From Dongshaea marina (GTDB lineage: Bacteria; Pseudomonadota; Gammaproteobacteria; Enterobacterales; Aeromonadaceae), in assembly GCF_003072645.1 (NCBI RefSeq), contig NZ_CP028897.1, forward strand, positions 374,001 through 438,000: a stretch of DNA of 64,000 nt, written 5' to 3'. A model generated the notes under the pieces. That model was not told where the DNA came from, did no database searches, and worked only from the letters and a program-made list of their open reading frames with translations. Below, piece by piece: positions 8,799 to 19,051 of the stretch. Within the stretch, counting starts at the first letter, position 1. The number at the start of each line of letters is the position of its first letter. The translations under genes were made by a program, and so were the position numbers.

Positions 8799-9323
8799 TC
8801 ATTTGTTGCTTTGCTTGGTATCGGATTTTTTGAACTGATTCGGAATAAACACCGTATGGACGCGATCTTGTTTGCCCTTGCTTTGGGCGTTGATCTGCTG
8901 TTTATCCATCTGATAGGTAATTACGTTGCCGGTGACTTCACTTTCCAGCTGTTTGACCTGAGCCTCTCCGGTCAGGGTCACCAGCTGTTTGGATACCTGA
9001 TAGAGCAGGGTATCGGCCCGGCCGTCGACCGGTCTTCCATCATCCATCAGCTGATGAAAAGTAGCAGGCTTGCCATAGGCGGTAATGGTCTTGATCTGAC
9101 CCTCTTTATCGCGCACCGCGATCACCTTATCTGCGTGAACTAAGATGGTGCCCTGACGGATCACCACATTGCCGCTGAAGGTCAGGGTGCCCGCAGTCAT
9201 ATCGCCAAACTGGGTTTTGGAGACCACATCCACAGGTTTTTGAAAATCGGACTGCTTGGCCAGTGCTGGTAGAGCCAGCAGCATCAGCAGCAGGCTAGCG
9301 GTTCGGAGTCGTATAGATTGCAT
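8799..9323 (-). CDS. lptA: Lipopolysaccharide transport periplasmic protein LptA
   Basis: Periplasmic beta-jellyroll protein that forms the LPS bridge between LptC and LptD. From ATG 9323 there are 174 residues: a signal peptide ([20 protein letters not shown], cleaved near ALA-KQ), then an OstA/LptA domain. ATG 9332 adds only three residues and is the alternative. Its 5' end overlaps lptC by about 30 bases, so the two are translationally linked. Confidence 0.94.
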   Translation of the reverse strand: MQSIRLRTASLLLMLLALPALAKQSDFQKPVDVVSKTQFGDMTAGTLTFSGNVVIRQGTILVHADKVIAVRDKEGQIKTITAYGKPATFHQLMDDGRPVDGRADTLLYQVSKQLVTLTGEAQVKQLESEVTGNVITYQMDKQQINAQSKGKQDRVHTVFIPNQFKKSDTKQSNK

Positions 9324-9858
9324 GTGCGTCATCCAGAATCTTGAGTGTTTTCTTGTTTAGGTTACCGACGAAGCCAACCCCGCGGGTCGTGACATCCTGG
9401 CCATAGATGACGACCGGCTTATCCCCTGTCACTATGTTGGTTTTAAGATCCAGGGTTGCTTCATCTGTGTTGAGACGTTTGAGATAGTTGTTTGGTTGCA
9501 GGCTTTTGCCGACCACATCTCCCTGCATATGGGCACTGACATCCTGGATCAGGGTTCCCTGCTTAGACTTGAGCGACCATTGAGGCTTGCCGGTTGCATC
9601 AAACATGGTGATCTTGGGCTGGACAAAGTCACTGCGGCTCTGAGACTGGTAGTACTTCGCCTCGCTCGCAAAGAATGTCTTGTTGATCAGCCCATTCTTC
9701 CCATATTCAGTGGTGAGGATATCTTTCGCCTCTGAATCTGGCAGCTTACTCTCGACCTGGATTTCGGCAACCTGCTTTTGGGCCGGGGTAAAATAGCGCC
9801 AGCATCCCAGTGCGACAGCACATAGCAGGATCCATAACAGGGTTTGCTTGCTTATCAT
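9295..9858 (-). CDS. lptC: LPS export protein LptC
   Basis: Bitopic inner-membrane protein that receives LPS from LptBFG and hands it to LptA. 187 residues: one N-terminal membrane helix (about 7-23, LLWILLCAVALGCWRYF) and a periplasmic LptC domain. It overlaps kdsC by four bases (ATGA) and lptA by about 30. Confidence 0.94.
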   Translation of the reverse strand: MISKQTLLWILLCAVALGCWRYFTPAQKQVAEIQVESKLPDSEAKDILTTEYGKNGLINKTFFASEAKYYQSQSRSDFVQPKITMFDATGKPQWSLKSKQGTLIQDVSAHMQGDVVGKSLQPNNYLKRLNTDEATLDLKTNIVTGDKPVVIYGQDVTTRGVGFVGNLNKKTLKILDDAHAIYTTPNR

Positions 9859-10409
9859 AGGCTTAGCCCTGTTGCCTGCTCTAGCTTGCCCTGGGCAAAC
9901 AGCAGTAGATCGGATAACTCACGCACCGCTCCTCGTCCTCCATCGGTTTGGGTGATCCAGTCAGCTTTTGGCTGCAGCAGGGGATGAGCATCGGCGACGG
10001 CCACGCTCAGGCCACACTGCTCCATGACTGGCAGATCCACCAGATCATCTCCAATGTAGGCCACTTCCCGGGCCGAAAGTTCCAGCTCATTGAGCAGATA
10101 TTCAAAGCGCTCAAGCTTGTCTTTTACTCCCTGCCAGACCTGGGTGATGCCAAGCGAAGCCATGCGATCACTGACAATCTGTGAGCTTCGCCCGGTGATG
10201 ATCGCGATCTCAACCCCGGCATTGCGCAGGGCCTGCATCCCGAAGCCATCTTTGACATTAAATGCCTTGAACTCTTCACCCTGGTTGCCCAGGTAGATGG
10301 AGCCATCAGACAGGACACCATCCACATCACAGATCAGCAGTTTGATCGGTTGAGCCTTGTCGATGACCTGTTGGGGGACAGGGCCATAGATGGTGTTTAC
10401 CATAGTCAT
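9855..10409 (-). CDS. kdsC: 3-deoxy-D-manno-octulosonate 8-phosphate phosphatase KdsC
   Basis: HAD-family phosphatase that removes phosphate from KDO-8-phosphate, the third step of KDO synthesis for LPS. 184 residues. The nucleophile motif DVDGVLSDG is at residues 28-36 (Asp28, Asp30), TGR follows near 73, and GDDLVDLPVM carries the metal-binding acid residues. Start ATG 10409 overlaps the kdsD stop by one base (TAATG); an in-frame ATG six bases later is possible. Confidence 0.96.
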   Translation of the reverse strand: MTMVNTIYGPVPQQVIDKAQPIKLLICDVDGVLSDGSIYLGNQGEEFKAFNVKDGFGMQALRNAGVEIAIITGRSSQIVSDRMASLGITQVWQGVKDKLERFEYLLNELELSAREVAYIGDDLVDLPVMEQCGLSVAVADAHPLLQPKADWITQTDGGRGAVRELSDLLLFAQGKLEQATGLSL

Positions 10410-11383
10410 TACATTACCCTCGCCTTAACCAGATCCAGCATATTAAAGATACCGACCGGCTTGTGGTCTGGATCAACCACAATGAGTCCATTGATTTTCT
10501 TCTCTTCCATCAGCTTCACCGCTTCGGCTGCTAACAGGTTATCACAGATGGTGATACAACCTGGGGTCATCACTTCGCGGATCTGGGTGGAGTGGAGATC
10601 ATGTTCCTGATTGAGGGTGCGTCTGAGATCCCCATCGGTGTAGAGTCCGGCCAGGGTTCCATCCGGGTTGAGAATACAGACCATTCCCAGCCCCTTGCCA
10701 CTCATCTCCAGCAGGGTCTCGGTGATGCTGGCATGCAGTGGCACACATGGGATCTCTGCTCCCTGATGCATGATATCACTGACCCGGATCAGCAGGCGTC
10801 GTCCCAGGGCGCCGCCGGGATGAGAGAGGGCAAAATCAGCCTCTCTAAAGCCCCGAGCCTCTAGCAGGGTAACGGCCAGGGCATCGCCGAGCACCAGGGC
10901 CACCGTGGTACTGGCGGTGGGCGCCAGCCCCAGTGGACAGGCCTCTTTCTCCACGCTGGCGTTGAGGTGAATGTGAGCTTCCTGGGCCATGGTGGACTCT
11001 GGATTGCCGGTGATACAGACGAGAGGGACGTTCCAACGCTTGATCACCGGCAGCAGAGCCAGGATCTCATTGCTTTCGCCTGAGTAGGACAGAGCGATCA
11101 CCACATCCTGGGGGGAGATCATTCCTAGATCGCCATGGCTGGCTTCCCCCGGGTGCATGAAGAAGGAGGGGGTTCCGGTACTGGCCAGGGAGGCTGCAAT
11201 CTTGCGTGCTATGTGTCCCGACTTTCCCATGCCGGTCACGACCACCTTACCCTGGCACTGCAGCAGCAGTTCACAGGCCTTGGAAAAGTCCCCATTGATG
11301 GAGCTGTAAAGGTGTTCTATTGCCGCCTTTTCAATATCAATGACTCGGCGGGCAGTTTCACAGAAGTTGATAGCTTGTTTCAT
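10409..11383 (-). CDS. kdsD: Arabinose-5-phosphate isomerase KdsD
   Basis: Converts ribulose-5-phosphate to arabinose-5-phosphate, the first committed step of KDO synthesis. ATG 11383 gives 324 residues, close to the E. coli length; starts farther upstream would run into yrbG. The SIS domain (about 30-170) has GKVVVTGMGKSGHIARK and LSYSGES. Two CBS domains fill the C-terminus (VSDIMHQ, then IREVMTP). It lies 22 bases after yrbG and one base before kdsC. Confidence 0.96.
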   Translation of the reverse strand: MKQAINFCETARRVIDIEKAAIEHLYSSINGDFSKACELLLQCQGKVVVTGMGKSGHIARKIAASLASTGTPSFFMHPGEASHGDLGMISPQDVVIALSYSGESNEILALLPVIKRWNVPLVCITGNPESTMAQEAHIHLNASVEKEACPLGLAPTASTTVALVLGDALAVTLLEARGFREADFALSHPGGALGRRLLIRVSDIMHQGAEIPCVPLHASITETLLEMSGKGLGMVCILNPDGTLAGLYTDGDLRRTLNQEHDLHSTQIREVMTPGCITICDNLLAAEAVKLMEEKKINGLIVVDPDHKPVGIFNMLDLVKARVM

Positions 11384-11405
11384 AAAATTCGCGACCGACA
11401 GAAAA

Positions 11406-12377
11406 TTAGCCTGGGCGATTATAGAAGAGAATCCACTGATAGGCGACAAAAGAGAGTAACAGAAGCATTCCTTCCCAGCGGTTGATCCGCCGCTGCCCCC
11501 TGAAGCTGATAGCCATCAGGAAGAGTAAGCCACTGACAAATATCATATAAGGCAGGTCACGGCTGGTCGCATGAGGGTCGACAGAGTCCGGCCTTATAAT
11601 TCCCGGCAGGGACATCACCGCCAGGATGTTGAAGATGTTGGAGCCAATAATATTCCCCAGTGCCAGGTCATCCTCTTTTCTGAGAATGCTGATCACACAG
11701 GCGGCAAGCTCCGGAAGACTGGTGCCTATGGCTACTATGGTGAGCCCTATGACCAGGTCGCTGATCCCGAAGTAGCGGGCGATATCTGTGGCTGAATCGA
11801 CCAGCAGGTTGGCACTCAGGGGCAGGACAATAATCCCGACAACCAGCCACAGCAGGGCCTTGAGGGTTGGTACTCCGGCAGGCACCTCCTCCTCGGTTTC
11901 ATGGATGATCGGATCCTGCTCCGGGGGAGTACGCAGCGAGTACCAGACCAGAAACAGCATCACCCCAAAGAACAGGGCCATCAGGGTCCAGCCCTCCGGG
12001 CGGCTCAGGTAGTTGTCTCTGAGCACCCAATAGCCCAGAAGGCTGGTCAGAACCACCAGGGGAAGCTCCCGATAGAGAGTACCGGATGAAACCGTCATCG
12101 GCTTCAGCAGTGCGGTGAGTCCCAGCACCAGGGTGATGTTGGTGATGTTGGAGCCGATGGCATTACCGATTGCGGTATTGGTCTGTCCCTTGATGGCCGC
12201 CATCGCGGAGACCATGATCTCGGGCGCCGAGGATCCCATGGCAACTATGGTCAGGCCGATGACCAGCGGCGGGATCCCAAAGTTACGGGCGATGGCTGCG
12301 GCGCCATAGACGAAGCGATCGGCACTGGCGATGAGCAGAATGAATCCGATAATCAACAAGATGCTTGATATCAGCAT
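11406..12377 (-). CDS. yrbG: Calcium/sodium antiporter YrbG (CaCA family)
   Basis: Inner-membrane cation exchanger, 323 residues, with about ten membrane spans and the two inverted alpha repeats of the family: GSSAPEIMVSA with GNAIGSNITNI in the first half and GTSLPELAACV with GNIIGSNIFNI in the second. It heads the kds-lpt-rpoN run. The mla operon is transcribed away from it across a spacer of about 155 bases. Confidence 0.95.
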   Translation of the reverse strand: MLISSILLIIGFILLIASADRFVYGAAAIARNFGIPPLVIGLTIVAMGSSAPEIMVSAMAAIKGQTNTAIGNAIGSNITNITLVLGLTALLKPMTVSSGTLYRELPLVVLTSLLGYWVLRDNYLSRPEGWTLMALFFGVMLFLVWYSLRTPPEQDPIIHETEEEVPAGVPTLKALLWLVVGIIVLPLSANLLVDSATDIARYFGISDLVIGLTIVAIGTSLPELAACVISILRKEDDLALGNIIGSNIFNILAVMSLPGIIRPDSVDPHATSRDLPYMIFVSGLLFLMAISFRGQRRINRWEGMLLLLSFVAYQWILFYNRPG

Positions 12378-12564
12378 GGGCTGCGTTGTTAATTTCCCGT
12401 GATGAGGAGTCTATCGATTCCATTGTTGAAAGAATGCGGGGAAAAAGCAATTGGTGAATGTGACGGTTGGTGACGAATGTGAGTTGGCTAACAGTTGCAA
12501 AAGGCTGGTGTCCCTTGGCAATTCGTTAGATAATGAGCGATTTTACGGCGATGGGGCGGACAGT

Positions 12565-13355
12565 TTGCGAGACAATCTGGTTGAAATTAGCGGGTTAAGC
12601 TTTAGTCGCGGCGAGCGGGCGTTGTTTCGCGATCTCGATATCCAGATTGCGCGTGGCAAGATCACCGCGATCATGGGGCCCAGCGGGATCGGTAAGACAA
12701 CTCTGCTTCGATTGATCGGGGGGCAGTTAAGGCCTGAGCAAGGGAAGATCCTGTTTGATGGCGTGAACATACCAAGCCTGAGACGTGGACCACTTTTTGA
12801 GATCCGCAAGAGGATGAGTATGCTGTTCCAAAGTGGCGCCCTGTTCACGGCGATGACGGTGTACGAAAATGTTGCTTTTCCACTGCGTGAGCATACCAAG
12901 CTGCCCGAGCCATTGATCCGAACCCTGGTGATGATGAAACTTGAGGCGGTCGGGCTTAGGGGAGCCGCCGAGTTGATGCCATCGGAGCTCTCCGGGGGCA
13001 TGGCGCGGCGGGCTGCGCTGGCTCGCTCCATGGCGCTGGATCCGGATCTCATCATGTATGACGAGCCTTTTGTGGGGCAGGATCCGATCACCATGGGGTG
13101 TTGATCAAGCTCATCAAGGAACTTAATGAGTCGTTGGGGCTGACCTCGGTTGTGGTATCCCATGATGTTCCCGAGGTGATGAGCATCGCCGATGAGGTTT
13201 ATATCATCGCCAATCAGCGGGTGGTTGGACGAGGAACACCTGAGGAGCTCAGGCAGATGCAAGATGTTCCCGAGGTCGAGCAGTTTATCCAGGGACTTCC
13301 GGATGGACCGGTACCTTTTCAGTATCCGGCCAGGCCCCTGTTAGAGGATCTTTAG
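12565..13355 (+). CDS. mlaF: Phospholipid ABC transporter ATP-binding protein MlaF, interrupted by a one-base frameshift
   Basis: ATPase of the Mla system, which moves glycerophospholipids between inner and outer membranes. Walker A (MGPSGIGKTT), signature (LSGGMARRAALARS), Walker B (DLIMYDEPFVGQDP) and the C-terminal VVVSHDVPEV are all present but split over two frames. The shift is at the G run 13095-13098; one more G restores PITMGVLIKLI, matching the family. The start is uncertain: TTG 12565 gives LRDNLVEISGLSF. ATG 12533 would give an N-terminus beginning MSDFTAMG if one G were also missing from 12553-12556. The stop TAG abuts mlaE. Confidence 0.88.
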
Positions 13356-14135
13356 ATGGTTGTCAGATTTATTACCGGCTGGGGGCGTATCGGAGTTCGC
13401 CGGATTACAGCCTTTGGTCGTAGCGGATTCATGCTTTGGCATGCGCTGCTTGGAAAACCCGAGCCGGCGAAACATTTTCCGCTGTTGATTCAGCAGATTT
13501 ACGCCATCGGGGTTCGCTCGGTTGCGATCACCCTGGTTTCGGGGCTGTTTATCGGAATGGTTCTGGGGCTGCAGGGTTACAATGTATTGGTTAAATATGG
13601 CGCTGAGCAGAGTCTGGGGCCCATGGTTGCCCTGTCTTTGCTGCGTGAGCTGGGCCCTGTGGTGACCGCCCTGCTGTTTGCCGGTCGTGCTGGCTCGGCC
13701 CTGACGGCTGAGATTGGCCTGATGAAAACCACCGAACAGCTCTCCTCGCTGGAGATGATGGCGGTGGATCCCCTCAGGCGGGTGATCTCGCCTCGTTTCT
13801 GGGCGGGTGTATACAGCATGCCGATCCTGGCCTTCATGTTCTCCGTGGTCGGGATCTGGGGGGCTCAGCTGGTCGGTGTCGATTGGCTCGGGGTTGATAA
13901 TGGTAGTTTCTGGTCGGCGATGCAGGCGGCGGTGGATTGGCACGAGGACATAGTCCAGGGCTTTGTGAAGAGCGTGGTGTTTGCCATCGTGGTGGTTTGG
14001 ATAGCCCTGTTTAATGGTTATGATGCTCAGCCTACATCGGCTGGGATCAGTGATGCAACGACACGTACCGTGGTGACGGCGTCACTGGCGGTGCTTGGTT
14101 TGGACTTTGTTTTAACAGCGATCATGTTCGGGTGA
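13356..14135 (+). CDS. mlaE: Phospholipid ABC transporter permease MlaE
   Basis: Inner-membrane permease of the MlaFEDB complex, 259 residues with five to six membrane spans. The permease-family core is seen in [37 protein letters not shown] and [17 protein letters not shown]. The ATG directly follows the mlaF stop. mlaD starts five bases after its stop. Confidence 0.97.
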   Translation: MVVRFITGWGRIGVRRITAFGRSGFMLWHALLGKPEPAKHFPLLIQQIYAIGVRSVAITLVSGLFIGMVLGLQGYNVLVKYGAEQSLGPMVALSLLRELGPVVTALLFAGRAGSALTAEIGLMKTTEQLSSLEMMAVDPLRRVISPRFWAGVYSMPILAFMFSVVGIWGAQLVGVDWLGVDNGSFWSAMQAAVDWHEDIVQGFVKSVVFAIVVVWIALFNGYDAQPTSAGISDATTRTVVTASLAVLGLDFVLTAIMFG

Positions 14136-14140
14136 GATGA

Positions 14141-14611
14141 ATGAAATTCAGTAAGATTGAGTTTGGAGTTGGCTGTTTTATGATCGCCGGGGTGATCGCT
14201 GTGTTGATCCTGGCAATGCGGGTTGCCGGGGTCGAGTTCGGCAACAATAATCACAGCTACCCCCTGTATGCCAAGTTTAATAATATCGGCAGCCTCAAGG
14301 TGCGGGCCCCGGTCAAGGTTGGTGGTGTGGTGGTTGGCCGGGTGGCCACCATTAGCCTGAGCCCCAAGAGCTTTGAGCCCAGAGTCGAGATGATGATCAA
14401 TGATAAGTACCACTTCGCAGAGAGCAGCAGTGCTTCGATTCTGACGGCAGGTCTTCTGGGAGAGCAGTATATTGGGCTGACACCGGGATTTGTTGACGAA
14501 GATATGGGGGTCGGCATGCTTAAGCCTGGCGGCACCATTGGGGATACCAAATCGGCGCTGGTTCTGGAGGATCTCATCGGCAAGTTCCTCTATTCCAGTA
14601 ACAAGAAATAA
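14141..14611 (+). CDS. mlaD: Phospholipid-binding MCE protein MlaD
   Basis: Inner-membrane-anchored periplasmic protein that forms a hexameric ring on MlaE and passes lipid to or from MlaC. 156 residues: a membrane helix at about 7-28, then an MCE domain with VRAPVKVGGVVVGRV and the pore loop region LLGEQYIGLTPG. It is shorter at the C-terminus than the E. coli protein (about 183), which is common in the family. Confidence 0.95.
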   Translation: MKFSKIEFGVGCFMIAGVIAVLILAMRVAGVEFGNNNHSYPLYAKFNNIGSLKVRAPVKVGGVVVGRVATISLSPKSFEPRVEMMINDKYHFAESSSASILTAGLLGEQYIGLTPGFVDEDMGVGMLKPGGTIGDTKSALVLEDLIGKFLYSSNKK

Positions 14612-14623
14612 GGAAGCATAATC

Positions 14624-15286
14624 ATGATAAAGCGACTTATTCAGGGGATGACTCTATTGCTGGCATTTTGCATGCTGGCACCGGCCCAGGCTGAAACTTA
14701 CCCGGCGACCCCCTATCAGGTGATCAAGGTTGCGGCCGATAAAACGTTCCAGGATATCGATCAGCACCAGGATAAGATCAAAAACAATGTTGGTGTGCTA
14801 CGCACCATCATCCGTAACGATCTGATGCCCTACGTGGATTACAAGTATGCCGCCTATTTTGTGGTGGGTGCCCAGCTGCGGGGTACCACCAAGGATGAGC
14901 GCGAAAACTTTGCCAATGCCTTCAGAGATTACATCATCGAGACCTATGCGAACGCTCTGAGTAAGTATTACTCCAATCAGACGGTGAAGGTGCTTGAGCC
15001 CAAGCAGCCGAATAACGGCAAAATCGCCATGGTTGAGGTCGAGGTACATCAGGGCGATCAGGCGCCGATCGAGCTGCAGTTTACCCTGCGTAAAAACAAG
15101 CGCACCGGTCAGTGGAAGGCCTTTGACATGGTGGCTGAGGGAGGCATCAGCCTGCTGACCACCCAGAAATCTGAGCTGGCGCCTCTGTTGCGTGAGAAGG
15201 GAATTGTGGCGGTGACCAAGACTCTGGTTGAGCGGCAAAAGGCCCTGGCGAACGGTAAAGCTTCTGATAGCAAGGCTTCGGCATGA
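14624..15286 (+). CDS. mlaC: Periplasmic phospholipid shuttle MlaC
   Basis: Soluble carrier between MlaA-porin at the outer membrane and MlaFEDB. 220 residues: signal peptide (MIKRLIQGMTLLLAFCMLAP, cleaved near AQA-ET), then the MlaC/Ttg2D domain (IIRNDLMPYVDYKYAA, LRKNKRTGQWKAFDMVAEGG). Its stop overlaps mlaB by four bases. Confidence 0.95.
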   Translation: MIKRLIQGMTLLLAFCMLAPAQAETYPATPYQVIKVAADKTFQDIDQHQDKIKNNVGVLRTIIRNDLMPYVDYKYAAYFVVGAQLRGTTKDERENFANAFRDYIIETYANALSKYYSNQTVKVLEPKQPNNGKIAMVEVEVHQGDQAPIELQFTLRKNKRTGQWKAFDMVAEGGISLLTTQKSELAPLLREKGIVAVTKTLVERQKALANGKASDSKASA

Positions 15287-15546
15287 CGGACAGGATTGAG
15301 CTTCCGGCGATTTTAACCCGGGAAGCGATTCCCGGACTCTGGTCCCAGCCATGGGCTGAGTGTGTGTCCATGGATCTTCGTCAGGTGACGGAGCTGGATT
15401 CGGCCGGGGTTGGATTTTTGGTGCATTGGGCGGCTGAGCGGCGGCGGCGTAATTGCTCCGCCACCGTGATCGGTGGACCGGAAACGTTTGATAACCTGAC
15501 TGCAATTTATGGGGTCAGTGAACTTTTTTCCAGGCAGTCGGATTAA
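15283..15546 (+). CDS. mlaB: STAS-domain subunit MlaB
   Basis: Small cytoplasmic STAS protein that binds and stabilises MlaF in the transporter. 87 residues, with the anti-sigma-antagonist-like motif ELDSAGVGFLVHW in the middle. It starts inside the last codons of mlaC (ATGA overlap), which couples their translation. Confidence 0.9.
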   Translation: MTDRIELPAILTREAIPGLWSQPWAECVSMDLRQVTELDSAGVGFLVHWAAERRRRNCSATVIGGPETFDNLTAIYGVSELFSRQSD

Positions 15547-15559
15547 TAGGATATTTAAG

Positions 15560-17117
<1,558 letters not shown>

Positions 17118-17144
17118 TGATTCTCCATTCGCTGGTGGTTTGAT

Positions 17145-17170
17145 AAAAAAGCTCCCTCGGGAGCTTTTTT
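17145..17170 (+). terminator. Terminator after murA
   Basis: GCTCC (17151-17155), loop CTCG, GGAGC (17160-17164), flanked by A before and a six-T run 17165-17170. Confidence 0.9.
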
Positions 17171-17582
17171 ATTGCCTTGCTGGCGGTAGGTTTCAGCTCG
17201 TTGAGCTAATGTCCTGCGGACTGGGGGAGGTATGTCCTTTGGACAGATATTTATGGCTTCGCCATCTGTGTCGGGTAGCCGACGGCGGGTCAAGGAGAGA
17301 ACGCCTCTCTCCTTAACAATCCTCCGGTGCCCCTGATCTCACTTGATCCTCAGTGAACCCACAGATTGAAGCGTCGCTTAGACGTTACATCCCTGTAACG
17401 GCTAAGCTCTCGTGGCACCCATGCCCCTCAACTTCCATCTCCAACGCTTCACTTCGTCGCTCGCTAACGGGGAGAAAAAAATCCCTCTGCGATTCAGAAG
17501 GAGGGAGCGGATGTTAGCCATTAGAGAAGCTTCCTGTAAAACTGAATAGAGAAGATGGAGAGCTTGATGCAGGGGAAGGGAG
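17171..17582. other. Gene-free spacer with an array of short perfect hairpins
   Basis: No gene is seen. Between 17195 and 17400 lie at least six perfect hairpins with different stems: 17195-17207 (AGCTC/GAGCT), 17211-17221 (GTCC/GGAC), 17233-17245 (TGTCC/GGACA), 17253-17265 (ATGGC/GCCAT), 17292-17314 (AAGGAGAGA/TCTCTCCTT) and 17383-17400 (CGTTACA/TGTAACG). Loops are 3-5 bases. Stem sequences mostly differ, so this is neither a CRISPR nor a simple repeat array. None has a T tract. The rest, to 17582, shows nothing but the ribosome site of the next gene. Confidence 0.6.
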
Positions 17583-17987
17583 TTGACTGAGCAAGCATTA
17601 CTGGCCTTAGCCGCAGATGCCGTTTTGCTGATACACCTGGCCGTGGCAATCTTTATTGTTTTTGGCCTGTTGCTGATTTACCTCGGTTATTTTTTGCAGT
17701 GGCTGTGGGTGAGAAACTTCTGGTTTAGAGTGGCTCATCTTCTGTGTATCGGCATAGTGGTGGTTCAATCCTGGCTGGGTGAGATCTGCCCTCTCACTAC
17801 CTGGGAGATGGCCCTGCGCGCAAGAGCGGGGGAGGTAGCCTATTCGGGCACTTTCATACAGCACTGGATGCAGTACCTGCTTTACTACAATGCACCAGAG
17901 TGGGTTTTTACGGTCAGTTATACCATGTTTGGCTGCCTGGTGGTTGCCAGCTGGTTTATCGTATCTCCAACTAGAAACTCTAACTGA
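17583..17987 (+). CDS. DUF2784 family membrane protein
   Basis: 134-residue inner-membrane protein with four hydrophobic segments (about 12-40, 48-65, 98-110 and 115-130). It resembles DUF2784 proteins (FIVFGLLLIYLG, NFWFRVAHLLCIGIVV, GEICPLTTWE), whose function is unknown. No ATG lies upstream of residue 77, so the start is taken as TTG 17583 beside a purine-rich AGGGGAAGGGAG. It stands alone between the hairpin array and the methyltransferase. Confidence 0.8.
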   Translation: MTEQALLALAADAVLLIHLAVAIFIVFGLLLIYLGYFLQWLWVRNFWFRVAHLLCIGIVVVQSWLGEICPLTTWEMALRARAGEVAYSGTFIQHWMQYLLYYNAPEWVFTVSYTMFGCLVVASWFIVSPTRNSN

Positions 17988-18082
17988 AAATCGCTCTATC
18001 TTTTCCGCCGATCAATACCGGCTATTGTGTTTTTGGCACAAACGAGCCGTCTGCAGGATAAATCCAAATGCCTTATGGATGA

Positions 18083-18128
18083 TTCAATGGCATGCTGTTC
18101 ATGCGTATAATTTCAGGCTGAAATTATA
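18083..18128 (+). promoter_or_regulatory. Promoter with a 23-bp perfect palindrome over the -10 box
   Basis: TATAAT (18106-18111) is a consensus -10 box, with TTCAAT at 18083-18088 as a weak -35 at 17 bases. The -10 is the left end of a palindrome: TATAATTTCAG (18106-18116), one central G, CTGAAATTATA (18118-18128). This is well placed for a repressor operator on the methyltransferase gene, whose ribosome site GGGAG follows at 18131-18135. Confidence 0.65.
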
Positions 18129-18140
18129 CAGGGAGTCGTT

Positions 18141-18935
18141 ATGAGCGAAGTGATCAGTCAGTGGCGACCCAGCCACTATAACAAGCATGCCTTGGTGCAG
18201 TATGAGCTCTCCTTGGGCATGATAGAGAGTTTCAATATCCAGCGGCATGAAACCATCCTGGATGTAGGCTGTGGGGATGGGCGGATCACCCATGAATTGG
18301 CATTAAGGGCTGATCAAGGCCTGGTTGTCGGGGTTGATCGCACCCGGGAGATGATCGACTTTGCCCGCCAGCAATGGCGCGATATTTCATCGCTAAGTTT
18401 TCAGCATCAGGATGCAACCGAGCTCAATCTGGAGCAGCAATTTGATCGGGTGACGAGTTTCAATTGCCTGCACTGGATCCGCGAGCTGCCTAAAGCCTTG
18501 GCCGGGATCTCCCGGACTCTAAAGTCCGGAGGCAGCTTTGCTGGATTGGTTTACCCCCGCTGCGAAAACCTGTGGATCCCGGCCGAAGAGCTTGAAACCT
18601 CGCCTCGCTGGTCCGATGCTTTTCAGGGCTTCATCAATCCCTATGAATTTGATGATGCCGATGGCTACCGGGCCAAGTTGGAACAGGCTGGTTTTTGTGG
18701 CATTGAGATGGTGCAGGAGACCAAGCGGCGTGAGTTTTCCTGTCCTCAGGAATTTATCTCTTACATGCTGAGCTGGTTACCCCATCCGGCCCAGGTGGAT
18801 GATCCTGAAAGCTTCATGGCTGACTGGTTGGCACGTTACCAGGCCTTGACCGGGCAAACGGATGATTATGTCTATATGGATTATCAGGTGCTTACTTTTA
18901 TCTGTCAGAAGAGTTCCTCAATAGATGAATGTTGA
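18141..18935 (+). CDS. Class I SAM-dependent methyltransferase
   Basis: 264-residue soluble methyltransferase. Motif I is DVGCGDGRIT at about residues 41-50, followed by an acidic ribose-binding residue in GVDRTREMI, then DATEL and FNCLHWI. The FNCLHWI and N-terminal YNKHALVQYEL features resemble trans-aconitate or juvenile-hormone-acid type methyltransferases, but the substrate is not certain. The start ATG 18141 follows GGGAG by five bases. It appears to be a single gene under the palindromic promoter. Confidence 0.82.
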   Translation: MSEVISQWRPSHYNKHALVQYELSLGMIESFNIQRHETILDVGCGDGRITHELALRADQGLVVGVDRTREMIDFARQQWRDISSLSFQHQDATELNLEQQFDRVTSFNCLHWIRELPKALAGISRTLKSGGSFAGLVYPRCENLWIPAEELETSPRWSDAFQGFINPYEFDDADGYRAKLEQAGFCGIEMVQETKRREFSCPQEFISYMLSWLPHPAQVDDPESFMADWLARYQALTGQTDDYVYMDYQVLTFICQKSSSIDEC

Positions 18936-19051
18936 GCGCTTTAGGTGCTAAAAGAGTTCTAAAAATAACTTACCTGAGCTGTGCTCTAATCGGCTTGGGA
19001 GGAAGGCTTCTAGCTACAAGCTAAGATGTCAGGAGGGTGTTCTTAGTTCAG

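Noticed and set aside
17292-17314. AAGGAGAGA hairpin as a terminator
   Set aside because: Good stem but no T tract on either strand, and the murA terminator already lies at 17145-17170.
17195-17400. Hairpin array as a CRISPR or integron attC cluster
   Set aside because: The stems are mostly unrelated, with no constant repeat length or spacer, no attC core sites, and no cas or integrase gene nearby.
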